This document shows positions 25,201-32,585 of a stretch of DNA of 64,000 bases, piece by piece (positions within the stretch are counted from its first letter, which is position 1; each line of letters begins with the position of its first letter). The stretch spans positions 1-64,000 of the forward strand of contig JBCBNU010000008.1 in the NCBI GenBank assembly GCA_039821645.1, in the 5' to 3' direction. The notes beneath the pieces were generated by a model. That model had not been told where the DNA came from. It saw only the letters and a program-made list of their open reading frames with translations, and did no database searches. Position numbers and translations under genes: made by a program. Source of the DNA: CALBPI01 sp039821645 (GTDB lineage: Bacteria; Pseudomonadota; Gammaproteobacteria; Steroidobacterales; Woeseiaceae).

Positions 25201-25511
25201 GCATCGCGGGCAGTATCGGCAGCGAGGCCAAAACCACGGTGAACTCGTCCTCTACCCTGACGCTCGATGCTGCCGGGTTCGAGGGCGACATCCTGCTGTG
25301 CCGAGTGGGCAATGAGATGATCGCGTATCGCAGACTGGCAGCCGATCCGGATTGGGTGGAACTCGATCGCTATACCCGCGCGGATTTACCCGCAACCTTG
25401 CAGGTCGGCCTCGTAGTCAACGCGTTCCAAATGCCAATCGACATTCGTGCCGAGTTCGACTACGTCCGCGAGCTGCCAACACCGAGCAACGACACGCAGT
25501 GCACGCCTTGA
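22278..25511 (+). CDS. Lipoprotein with twelve PASTA repeats and a C-terminal beta-sandwich domain
   Basis: A 1077-residue protein starting at GTG 22278 with GGAAGGGAG seven bases ahead. The lipobox TLAAC gives Cys27 as the lipid site. Twelve PASTA-type units of about 68 residues follow (residues about 40-855), each with VPNVVGL..AAA..AI..A.L.VG.V, then P.G.VISQ.P.AG and the VDLVVS.GP edge strand. Residues about 857-1077 form a separate domain (F.DEFNDAASLSDW, then LEW-like strands, FDYVRE), reminiscent of laminin-G or DUF1349-type sandwiches. PASTA units are best known for binding muropeptides in kinases and penicillin-binding proteins, but here there is no enzyme domain. A cell-envelope or surface binding role is likely. 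Confidence 0.88.
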   Translation: MLDMKSVLRQVWAGALMVVIVGTLAACSPSGDDEVQLLPIATPDTVGLSQSGAESAIRGAGLEVGTVTVESSNTVAAGSVISQDPLAGTDLPQGSTVDLIVSGGPADVPVPDTAGLSQAEAEAAIVAAGFVVGTVITEASDTVALGGVIRTSPPASDLLAPGSTINLVVSAGPNNTPVPNVAGLSEADARAAILMAGLTIGNVTGEASDVVPVGSVIRTDPLVGTEITAGAPVDIIVSLGPANVAVPDVTNLTSASAAQALIDAGLIVGDVTFAVSVDVPAGSIISQDPAAAALVAAGTAVNLVESLGPDAVPVPDIVGLQQADAESVVTTAGLAVGNIGLQVSTLVPEGEVLSQSIPPGTQVIPGTTLDFVVSIGAPVTVPDVTGLSEADASTTLVDARLVVGNVTTQEDLNVPAGDVISQNPAGGAVVDPRTAVDLVVSIGPPTTVTPGVIGLMQMAAEQAVIDAQLIVGTVTQQPSNTVAAGVVISQSPAAGAVLVVGSPVDLVVSSGPPQATVPDVVGLTEAAAGTALNNAGLVTGNVTQQSSTSVPAGQVISQNPAAGLQVNAGSAVDLVVSSGPASVSVPNVVGLTQAAATSTITGANLVVGTVSTQTSNTVANGDIISQNPTGGTTVSEGSAVDLVVSSGPATVSVPNVVGQSQAAAEAAITGASLVVGVVSNASSNTVASGDVISQNPAAGTNVTENSAVNIVVSTGPATASVPNVVGLSQAAASSAITGANLVVGSVTTQTSNTVANGDVISQNPTGGTTVSEGSAVDLVVSNGPATVSVPNVVGQSQAAAEAAITGASLVVGVVSNASSNTVASGDVISQDPAAGANVAENSAVNIVVSTGPATSSFTDEFNDAASLSDWSLRHQVEGTNQQYSTLDIDTSRAGYLVLIPSVRSGWFASGRAPLVFKEITGNFAVQTYVVARSLGSASVAPASEFNSAGLLARNPAGATGPENYIMVNLGRQDTRIAGSIGSEAKTTVNSSSTLTLDAAGFEGDILLCRVGNEMIAYRRLAADPDWVELDRYTRADLPATLQVGLVVNAFQMPIDIRAEFDYVRELPTPSNDTQCTP
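22395..24838 (+). repeat. Tandem PASTA-coding repeats (12 units of about 204 bp)
   Basis: Twelve in-frame units of close to 204 bp each. Units 1-8 have drifted apart, while the last four are young. Units 9 and 10 (about 24025-24430) match units 11 and 12 (about 24433-24838) as a duplicated 408-bp pair. At protein level, units 10 and 12 differ at only three positions. This points to recent expansion by slippage or recombination at the 3' end of the array, and copy number may vary between strains. Confidence 0.88.
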
Positions 25512-25520
25512 TCAGCGAAT

Positions 25521-25551
25521 GAGTCAGGCGGGTTAATCGCCCGCCTGACTC
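25521..25551. terminator. Strong hairpin between convergent genes
   Basis: GAGTCAGGCGGG (25521-25532) and CCCGCCTGACTC (25540-25551) form a perfect 12-bp stem with a seven-base loop, between the convergent PASTA and redoxin genes and covering the last codons of the latter. No T-run follows on either strand. It may act as a two-way terminator helper or as a 3' end-protecting structure. Confidence 0.55.
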
Positions 25552-27512
25552 TCTGCCTGTTTCGCGGCCTGCTCACGACGGTAATCGACGAACGCACGAT
25601 ACTCGGCAGCGCTCAGCTCGCCGTCCTTGTTCTGATCAAAGTTGCTTAGGCCACCCTCGGTGAACGCCTGGCGCATGTCGTTGGGCATCTCCGCCGGGTC
25701 GAGACTTCCATTAAGATCATCGTCCATCGCGCCATAGAACTGGTTGATGCTGAACTGCAACGGATCATGTACCGGCGCCTCGACCGTGCCGTCTTTCCAG
25801 CGGAAAAAGAACCCGCCGTACAGCATTTCCTCGAATGACTGCAGCCCCCAATAGACGGGCTTCGTCGCATCAGGGTTCGACGGATTACGCTCGCTGTTGT
25901 CGTATACCGTGCGGTGCACGAGGCGTGTGCCCGCGGGCACCTCGACCGGCTGTTCAAGTGTGTAGGTATGCTGCCAGTTGAAGTCGTAACGGGGCACATG
26001 CAATAGCGGGGTTACCTTGCCGTCCGGGTAGTGCAGATCAAAGCTCGTGCTCTTGCCGCGGTAGTGCGCGTGTGGGAACAGGCTGTAGATCACCGCGTCT
26101 TCATCGAACTCAAAGTAACCGCGCTCCTGGTGATCACCCTCGCCTGGCGGAATCTGGATATCCCATCCCATAACGACCTGTTGACGTAGATGGAATTCGG
26201 GTGGCTCCTCGTGGAAGTACAGCGCCACCTCTGACACATCGGTCACCTCACGTCCATAAGTCGTGTAGTGCATTTGCAGGTTGATCATGCCACCTGCTTT
26301 CACAAATACGCCGGTGCCTTCGGGGTAGATGTAGGACTCCTGGCCAGGCGCATAGCCCATCAGGTAGTTCTCGAACACCGCCTCCAGCTCACGCTCTTCC
26401 GGTACTGGCTGCTCCGAGGTGCCGATCAGCACGTGGTGCACAACCTTGCCTTCACCGGGCTTGATCGTCACTGCGCGCACCCACACGTCTTTATCGAGTG
26501 GGTTCTCAATCGCGGGGAACTGGTAATCGACCACGCCAGTCGCGGGCACCGTGAACGCGGGCGACTGGACCACAAGATCCGGCTCGCCGAGCGGCCATGC
26601 TTCCGGCAACGGTGTCACGGCCTTCAACGGGTCAGGCCCTTCTCCACGAGGTGCGCCCGCTTCGATCCAGTGCACGAGCGTTTGCTTCTCGGCAACAGTC
26701 AATGCACGCGACGCGCCGATCGGTGGATGATCATCTTCGACCGATACCTCCCACGGTGGCATACGGCGCGTACGTACAACCTCGCGAATCATCGGCGCAA
26801 ACCCACGCACCATCTCGTAGCTCGTCATCTCCCACGAACCAATACCGCCGGGTCTATGGCACGTCGTGCACCGCTCCTTGAGCATCGGCGCGATCGTTTC
26901 GCTGTAGCTGATTTCTGCATGCTGCGCGGTCAGCTCACGCTCCGGGAAGTTCACGATACATCCTACCGCCGGGCGGCTCGGGTTCGCCACTTCACGGCCT
27001 GCAACCACATTGGCGAGCGCGTCCTTCAGGTAGTGCTGCGTCGCTTCCTGCTTTTGCGTCTCGTAGCCCACACGATCACTCAGCGCGCCTCGGTAGGCGA
27101 TCTTCCAGTCGTTAGTGGTGATCACGAGTACCTCACCGGTACGGTCGAGCTCGAGTGCCTCGCCGATCAGCTGCGTCTCATCTTTGAGAATCGGCATGTC
27201 GATACCGAATGCTTCCGCTTCCTCGCGGATCGCCGCGCGCGTGTCCTGAAGACTCGCGTTGATCATGGCGAATACCACACCCTGATCTGCGTATTCGTCG
27301 CGAACCGCCTTGTAGTCGGAAATCAGGTTGCGACCAATCGGGCAGGCGTTGCCCTGCACCATCAGAACGATAGCCTTCTGGTCTTTGTAATAGTAGAGCT
27401 CGTGTGACTTCCGGTCCTGATCCAGCAGGCGAAAATTCTCAACTCGTTCCACTTTGGCATGCGCTGTCGACGCAAGGCCGATTAACGCGAGAATAAACAG
27501 TCCCAATCGCAT
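25533..27512 (-). CDS. Periplasmic redoxin / cytochrome c / copper monooxygenase-like / EF-hand fusion
   Basis: About 659 residues from ATG 27512, which has GGGGA eight bases upstream and gives a clean signal peptide (MRLGLFILALIGLASTAHA). Order of parts: a thioredoxin-fold redoxin (about 25-175, AIVLMVQGNACPIGRN, only one cysteine at the usual site); a cytochrome c haem site CTTCH near residue 220; a type II copper monooxygenase-like region (PHM fold) with HH in VVHHVLIG, MHY and PHAHYRGKS as likely copper ligands; and two EF-hand calcium loops at the C-terminus (DDDLNGSLDPAE and DQNKDGELSAAE). Earlier TTG or ATG starts at 27539 and 27527 lack ribosome sites. Such fusions occur in marine bacteria. 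The substrate is unknown. Confidence 0.83.
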   Translation of the reverse strand: MRLGLFILALIGLASTAHAKVERVENFRLLDQDRKSHELYYYKDQKAIVLMVQGNACPIGRNLISDYKAVRDEYADQGVVFAMINASLQDTRAAIREEAEAFGIDMPILKDETQLIGEALELDRTGEVLVITTNDWKIAYRGALSDRVGYETQKQEATQHYLKDALANVVAGREVANPSRPAVGCIVNFPERELTAQHAEISYSETIAPMLKERCTTCHRPGGIGSWEMTSYEMVRGFAPMIREVVRTRRMPPWEVSVEDDHPPIGASRALTVAEKQTLVHWIEAGAPRGEGPDPLKAVTPLPEAWPLGEPDLVVQSPAFTVPATGVVDYQFPAIENPLDKDVWVRAVTIKPGEGKVVHHVLIGTSEQPVPEERELEAVFENYLMGYAPGQESYIYPEGTGVFVKAGGMINLQMHYTTYGREVTDVSEVALYFHEEPPEFHLRQQVVMGWDIQIPPGEGDHQERGYFEFDEDAVIYSLFPHAHYRGKSTSFDLHYPDGKVTPLLHVPRYDFNWQHTYTLEQPVEVPAGTRLVHRTVYDNSERNPSNPDATKPVYWGLQSFEEMLYGGFFFRWKDGTVEAPVHDPLQFSINQFYGAMDDDLNGSLDPAEMPNDMRQAFTEGGLSNFDQNKDGELSAAEYRAFVDYRREQAAKQAESQAGD

Positions 27513-27593
27513 TTGCGTAGTCCCCATGAACGCAATCAATAGGCAAATGATGCGCGCTCATCCGACCACCTGCAACCAACCCATCACGGTCTG

Positions 27594-27630
27594 AAAAAAA
27601 AACGGCCAGACCCCGAAGGATCTGGCCGCC
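27594..27630 (-). terminator. Rho-independent terminator of the TonB receptor gene
   Basis: On the minus strand, GGCGGCCAGATCC, a TTCG loop and GGGTCTGGCCG are followed by nine T residues (27602-27594). The stem of at least eight perfect base pairs plus the T-run is a textbook intrinsic terminator, 24 bases after the receptor stop codon. Confidence 0.92.
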
Positions 27631-27653
27631 TTAATCAGGCTTTTAACCTGCGA

Positions 27654-30116
27654 TTACTCGCCAAACGTTTTGCGAATGGACAGACCGTAGGTACGCGGTG
27701 CGTTCGGGTAGCCGTTGAAGCTGCCTTCCTGCGCTACGGTCGGGAATGCACTCTGCAGGAACTCGTCTTCCGTCAGGTTGCGGCCCCACAGGCCGAATTC
27801 CCAGCCGCTCGGCGTTGCAATACCGAAGCTCGCGTTGAGCAGGCCGACTTCGCGAGAAGCGATTTCTTCCGGCACGTTTTCGATCACCTGGACATCGCTC
27901 TCATACTGGTAGTCACCCCGCGCGAACGCGGTCCAGCCGTTGTTCAGCTCCCAAGTGTATGTCGCTGCGAGGCTGGCTGAGGTTTCACTGACGCCCGGAG
28001 GTGCCGTGCCAGTCAGGTCGCCGACGGAGCTCATGGTGAAGTCGTCAAATTCCGGATCGAGCAGCATCACCGCGAAGTTCAACTGCAGCTGCTCCGTCGC
28101 ATACCACAGTGACTCGAACTCGAGACCCGTCGTGGACTGTTCACCCGCGTTGATCAGGCTGAAGCCCGTACCGGTGAATACGTTCGACTGGAAGCCTTCG
28201 ATCGACTGATCGAAGATCGTCAAAGCGAAGTTACCGCGGTTGAAAGAGCCCTTAAGGCCCGCTTCAATGACCGTCGTCTCTTCGGGATCCGCAAAGCGCG
28301 TGCCCGGCAACTGCTGAGCCGGTGCAAGTCCGGCAGCCTGCAATGCACCAATATTTTGCGGCAGCGGACGGGAGTCACGTGACAGGTTCCAGGACGTTGC
28401 CTTGAAGCCTGTGCCGTAGCTGACGTAACCGTTAAGGCTGTCCGTCAAATCGTAAGCAAGACGTACGGTATAGGTAACGTCGGAATCATCAGAAGTTCCC
28501 GTCTCTACTTCGTTCGGAATAGAGAGCGTTTGCGGCAGGAACTGGAACGGACGCAGTGCCAGCAACTCGTTACACGCCGGCGGCGGGTTGGTGGCAGAGC
28601 AAGGCACGTTCGCCAACTCTGGCGGCAAGCCGAGACCTACGCCAATAGCCGCGAAGTCCAACTGTGAGAATACGTCGTCGTTTTCCTGTCGCAGCGTGAT
28701 GTCTTTCTCGACCTGCGTGTAGTTCGCGCCCACCGTCGCCGTAAAGCGATCGGTCAGGTAGAAATCGAAGTTCGCAAAGATCGACAGCGACTGATCGTCC
28801 TGCGTCGCAAAATCGCGTGCACCTGCGCCCTCAGCGAAGAACGTGCCTGGCGGCAGGCCAAGACCCGCTTCGAGATCAGAGAACGTGTTCGGATCAGCAC
28901 CTGTTGCTACAGCCAGCTGTTCACCGTATGCGCGGAAGTCAGCGCCGTACAGCAGCGCCGTGTTGTATGCCACATCCTCCTGCGCGTAGAACAAACCGAG
29001 CAGGAAGTCGGTCTTCTCACCGAAGCTTGTCGTCAGACGAAGCTCTTGTGTGAAGGTGTCGATGTCACGGTCCTCGAAGTTGCGACCGATCAGGTCTGCA
29101 CTCGTGAAGTCCGAGTCAGCGTTGGATACTGCGCTCTGGTTACGGAACGCGGTGATGGAGGTCACATCGAAGTTATCGAAGCTGAAGTCCATCTGTGCCG
29201 AGATGCCGCTGTTCTCGATCTCATTGTCGGAATCGAAGTTGATGAACGTGCCGTAGGAGAACGGATCGTTCGGCACCAGGCTGCCTCCTATTCCTTCTAT
29301 GATGGCACCGGTCGGACCGTTGAACAGATTGGTCGTGCCGCAACAGTTCTCATCGATCTCGTCGAAGTCAGCGATGATGCGCATGGAGAACGTTTCGTTC
29401 GGTTCGATCAACAGATCACCACGAACCCCGTAGCGGTTACGCTCATTCAGCTCGGAGCCATCCTCGAAGTTATCGAAGTAGCCGTCGCGCTGGTTGTAGT
29501 TGCCCGATAGGCTGAATGCTACGGTCTCCGATAGCGGGCCCGTGACATTGCCGCGGAACACTGTGGAGCCGAAGTTACCTGCCAGCACTTCAACAGAACC
29601 ACCCGCTTCAAACTGCGGTGCCTGTGTGACGACACTGATAACACCCGCAGACGCGTTCTTACCAAACAGCGTGCTCTGCGGACCGCGCAGCACTTCGATA
29701 CGCTCGAGGTTCGGCAGGTCAGACAAGGCAGATGCCGAACGAGAGCGGTAAACGCCGTCGATGAAGACGCCGACCGAAGGCTCGATACCCGGGTTGTTAG
29801 CACCGTTACCGAAACCGCGGATCAGAAAGTTGGTGTTGCCGGTTGACTGTAACTGGCTTACGCGAAGCGAAGGAACAACCGTCTGCAGATCGATCACGTC
29901 GAGGATGACCGCTTTTTCAATGGTGTCCGCGTCGGTGACCGATACCGAGATGGGTACTTCCTGCAACGTTTGTTCGCGTTTTGCAGCCGTGACTATGATC
30001 TCTTCGAGAAACGCATCTTCCTGAGCGAATATTGGATTGGTTGCGACGCTCATCAGCGCGCCAAATGTCAGCGCTGAGCTTATCGCACTACGTCGTAACC
30101 CTTTGAAATTACGCAT
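27654..30116 (-). CDS. TonB-dependent outer-membrane receptor
   Basis: An 820-residue outer-membrane transporter. A signal peptide ends near NPIFAQED (residue 32), and the TonB box EEIIVTAAKREQ follows directly. The plug domain (about 45-160) contains the usual VLDVIDLQTVVPSL, GFGNGANNPG, VGVFIDGVYRSR and LERIEVLRGPQSTLFGKNASAGVI. The rest is a beta barrel ending RTYGLSIRKTFGE with an aromatic near the C-terminus. The IIVTAAKREQ/ASAGVI type is typical of the large marine receptor families that import siderophores, glycans or other bulky substrates. The ligand cannot be read out. It has its own terminator; its promoter lies in the 157-base gap upstream. Confidence 0.95.
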   Translation of the reverse strand: MRNFKGLRRSAISSALTFGALMSVATNPIFAQEDAFLEEIIVTAAKREQTLQEVPISVSVTDADTIEKAVILDVIDLQTVVPSLRVSQLQSTGNTNFLIRGFGNGANNPGIEPSVGVFIDGVYRSRSASALSDLPNLERIEVLRGPQSTLFGKNASAGVISVVTQAPQFEAGGSVEVLAGNFGSTVFRGNVTGPLSETVAFSLSGNYNQRDGYFDNFEDGSELNERNRYGVRGDLLIEPNETFSMRIIADFDEIDENCCGTTNLFNGPTGAIIEGIGGSLVPNDPFSYGTFINFDSDNEIENSGISAQMDFSFDNFDVTSITAFRNQSAVSNADSDFTSADLIGRNFEDRDIDTFTQELRLTTSFGEKTDFLLGLFYAQEDVAYNTALLYGADFRAYGEQLAVATGADPNTFSDLEAGLGLPPGTFFAEGAGARDFATQDDQSLSIFANFDFYLTDRFTATVGANYTQVEKDITLRQENDDVFSQLDFAAIGVGLGLPPELANVPCSATNPPPACNELLALRPFQFLPQTLSIPNEVETGTSDDSDVTYTVRLAYDLTDSLNGYVSYGTGFKATSWNLSRDSRPLPQNIGALQAAGLAPAQQLPGTRFADPEETTVIEAGLKGSFNRGNFALTIFDQSIEGFQSNVFTGTGFSLINAGEQSTTGLEFESLWYATEQLQLNFAVMLLDPEFDDFTMSSVGDLTGTAPPGVSETSASLAATYTWELNNGWTAFARGDYQYESDVQVIENVPEEIASREVGLLNASFGIATPSGWEFGLWGRNLTEDEFLQSAFPTVAQEGSFNGYPNAPRTYGLSIRKTFGE

Positions 30117-30273
30117 CTAAACCCCCGTTTAACGTGCGTCATATAGGATGGAGTGTGCGCCAGAAGCGCACCCATGAACGCGCGGAGTATAGAGCACACC
30201 TCTCAGATTAGAAACAGGTTATGGCATAAACCCCTAATTATTCAGGAATAATGTTGTGTTAATGAGACACGCG

Positions 30274-32079
30274 TCACGCTCGGTCGGATATCGCACGCAA
30301 AGCGTCGATCGAAACGCTGTGACAAGTATCGTCGAGTGTGGCGACCAACTGAATGTCCAGCCTCGCCTTGGGCAACTCATAGCGGAAGAAGTACTCGCAA
30401 GCGGCTAGCTTGCCCTCGTAGAACGCTGAGTCACCGTTCGCCTCGATGCCACTCGCGGCGGCGAGTGCCTGTCGCAACCAGAGCCACGCAGCCACCACAT
30501 GTCCGAATCCGTTCAAAAACACCGTGGCGTTCGCCAGCGCCAGCGTGCGGTCCGCGCACTCACCGGTCGCTCTGACGGCCTCCAGCACCTCAGCCCACGC
30601 ACCGTCTAGCTCTGCCGCGTGCGCGGCGAAGCGCGCATCTGCCCTCGCCGCTTCGAGATCATCCGCCATCTCCCCGGCGAGCAATTGCAAAGCGGCGCCA
30701 TCACCCAGTCGCACCTTGCGACCGAGAATGTCGAGACCGTGGATCGCCCAGGTGCCCTCGTGGATATGATTAAGTCGATTGTCGCGGTAGTAGCGCTCGA
30801 CCGGATAGTCTCGGGTGTAGCCGTAGCCACCGAGGATCTGGATCGCGAGTTTGTTGGCTTCAAGGCAATATTCCGATGGCCAGCTCTTGGCCACCGGCGT
30901 GAGCAACTCCAGTAGCAACTCGTACGCATCGACGGTGTTCTTGTCCTCACTGATCGACTGGCGATCTTGTAACCAGCCACAGTACTGAATCAGCGCAAGA
31001 CCACCCTCTACCCAGACTTTCTGCGCCATCAACATTCGGCGCACATCTGCGTGCTCGATGATCGGCACCTGCGGCTGCGCTGGATCCTTCGCACCGAGCG
31101 GTCGCCCTTGGCGGCGTTCCTGCGCGTAGTCGAGCGAATAGAGATAGCCACCCAGTCCTGCCATCACCGCGGCAAGCCCAACACCGATGCGCGCTTCGTT
31201 CATCATGTGGAACATGTTGGCAAGACCTGCGCCTTCAGCGCCGACAATATAGCCTTCGCTCGCCCCACCCTCGCCGAAGTTCAGCAAACAGTTCGTGGTG
31301 CCGCGCTGCCCCATCTTGTGATTCAAACCCGCAAGCGCAATGTGGTTGTCCTCACCGAGTGATCCATCCTCGTTCACGCGAATCTTCGGCACTAGGAACA
31401 GGGAAATCCCTTTGACCCCTGCCGGGGCGTCCGGGGTTTTGGCGAGCACCATATGAATGATGTTTTCACTCAACGGCTGATCACCACCCGAGATCCACAT
31501 CTTGGTGCCCTCGAGGTGGTAGGTCCCATCCGCCTGCTTAGTGGCCGTCGTGCGAACATCCGCCAGCGATGATCCCGCCTGTGTCTCCGACAAACACATC
31601 GTGCCGAACCAGCGTCCCTCCAACATCGGTGGCAGGAAGCGCGCCTTGAGTTCATCGCTACCGCACACGTTCAACATGTTCGCGTTCGCACCGGTCAGAA
31701 ACAGATAATTGCTCGCCGCCGTGTTGGCGCAGGAAAACAGCCCACCAATCGCGTGCGAGACAGAGAACGGCAGCTGCATACCGCCAACATCCTGATCGAA
31801 GCCTGTGGTCAACATGCCCGCCTCGGAATAAGCCGCGAGCGCCTTACCCACCTCCGGCATCATCTCGACCTTCCCGTCGACAAACTTCGGCTCATTCGCA
31901 TCCAGCTCGGCTGCGAGCGGCGCGAACTCCTCTTCGGCAATCGCTTGCGCCGTATCGAGAATCGCGGCCAATGTCTCCCTGTCGTATTCAGCATAGCGCG
32001 GCGCTTTCAGGACATCCTCGAGCCCAAACACTTCATAAAACAGGAAATCGAGATCGCGGCGACTCACGACTAGCGACAT
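30274..32079 (-). CDS. Acyl-CoA dehydrogenase, ~600-residue type
   Basis: A 601-residue FAD enzyme that would introduce a double bond into an acyl-CoA. It has the N-terminal extension seen in DmdC/FadE5-like members (MSLVVSRRDLDFLFYEVFGLEDVL), the flavin motifs CLSETQAGSSLADV and MWISGGDQ, the body GQRGTTNCLLNFG, the KLAIQILGGYGYTRDYPVERYYRDNRL segment carrying the conserved R-D pair, and an extra C-terminal helical domain (about 470-600). Related proteins act on medium-chain, 3-methylmercaptopropionyl- or long-chain CoA. It diverges from the LiuR-like regulator and shares the operator region, so co-regulation with leucine breakdown is probable. Confidence 0.87.
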   Translation of the reverse strand: MSLVVSRRDLDFLFYEVFGLEDVLKAPRYAEYDRETLAAILDTAQAIAEEEFAPLAAELDANEPKFVDGKVEMMPEVGKALAAYSEAGMLTTGFDQDVGGMQLPFSVSHAIGGLFSCANTAASNYLFLTGANANMLNVCGSDELKARFLPPMLEGRWFGTMCLSETQAGSSLADVRTTATKQADGTYHLEGTKMWISGGDQPLSENIIHMVLAKTPDAPAGVKGISLFLVPKIRVNEDGSLGEDNHIALAGLNHKMGQRGTTNCLLNFGEGGASEGYIVGAEGAGLANMFHMMNEARIGVGLAAVMAGLGGYLYSLDYAQERRQGRPLGAKDPAQPQVPIIEHADVRRMLMAQKVWVEGGLALIQYCGWLQDRQSISEDKNTVDAYELLLELLTPVAKSWPSEYCLEANKLAIQILGGYGYTRDYPVERYYRDNRLNHIHEGTWAIHGLDILGRKVRLGDGAALQLLAGEMADDLEAARADARFAAHAAELDGAWAEVLEAVRATGECADRTLALANATVFLNGFGHVVAAWLWLRQALAAASGIEANGDSAFYEGKLAACEYFFRYELPKARLDIQLVATLDDTCHSVSIDALRAISDRA

Positions 32080-32138
32080 GGGGTGCTCTCCTTTACAGAT
32101 CGACGCGGAGCATACCGCAGCAGGGTCTGGGAATCTTC

Positions 32139-32165
32139 ATTTACGTTAACGTCAACGTAAGTTAA
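32139..32165. promoter_or_regulatory. Operator-like palindrome between the acyl-CoA dehydrogenase and merR genes
   Basis: TTACGTT (32141-32147) and AACGTAA (32154-32160) form a perfect inverted repeat with a six-base spacer, inside a longer ACGTTAACGT-like core. MerR-type regulators bind such symmetric sites, and LiuR motifs described in proteobacteria are of this ACGTNNACGT kind. It sits 15 bases ahead of the regulator start and also in front of the divergent dehydrogenase. Confidence 0.65.
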
Positions 32166-32174
32166 AGTGCGAGC

Positions 32175-32585
32175 ATGAGTAAAGTCATCGAAGCCACCTA
32201 CGCCATCGGGGATCTCGCCGACGAGTTTGGAGTGACCACGCGCACACTGCGTTTTTATGAGGAAAAGGGTTTTCTGAAACCCGAACGCCGAGGCCGCGTG
32301 CGCTATTTCAGTCAGGCGGATCGCGTGCGCCTGCGTCTGCTGCTGCGTGGCAAACGTCTCGGTTTATCGTTGGAGGAGAGCGCGGAAATCGTCGATCTCT
32401 ACCAAACGCCCGAGGGCTCAAAGCGTCAGTTGAAAGTGCTGTTGGCAAAGCTCGCCGAGCGACGCGAACAACTGCTCGAACAAGCGAGAGACCTTGAGGC
32501 AACGCTCGATGAACTGGAGCGCGTAGAACAGCAGTGTGGCGACGCGCTCGCACGGCTGGAATCGCACGGCGGGACAGCACGATGA
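32175..32585 (+). CDS. liuR: MerR-family regulator of leucine/branched-chain catabolism (LiuR-like)
   Basis: A 136-residue MerR regulator. The winged helix-turn-helix (YAIGDLADEFGVTTRTLRFYEEKGFLKPERRGRVRYFSQ) spans about residues 9-49, followed by the dimerisation coiled coil (KRQLKVLLAKLAERREQLLEQARDLEATLDELE, shown in part). There are no metal-binding cysteines in the effector part, unlike CueR or MerR. Position at the head of the carboxylase/dehydrogenase operon and the adjoining palindrome match LiuR, the regulator of isoleucine, leucine and valine breakdown in many proteobacteria. Its stop overlaps the next start as ATGA. Confidence 0.85.
   Translation: MSKVIEATYAIGDLADEFGVTTRTLRFYEEKGFLKPERRGRVRYFSQADRVRLRLLLRGKRLGLSLEESAEIVDLYQTPEGSKRQLKVLLAKLAERREQLLEQARDLEATLDELERVEQQCGDALARLESHGGTAR

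Noticed and set aside
26268..27407. 379-codon plus-strand frame opposite the redoxin fusion gene
   Set aside because: The minus-strand product has clear domains, and the plus-strand product has none.
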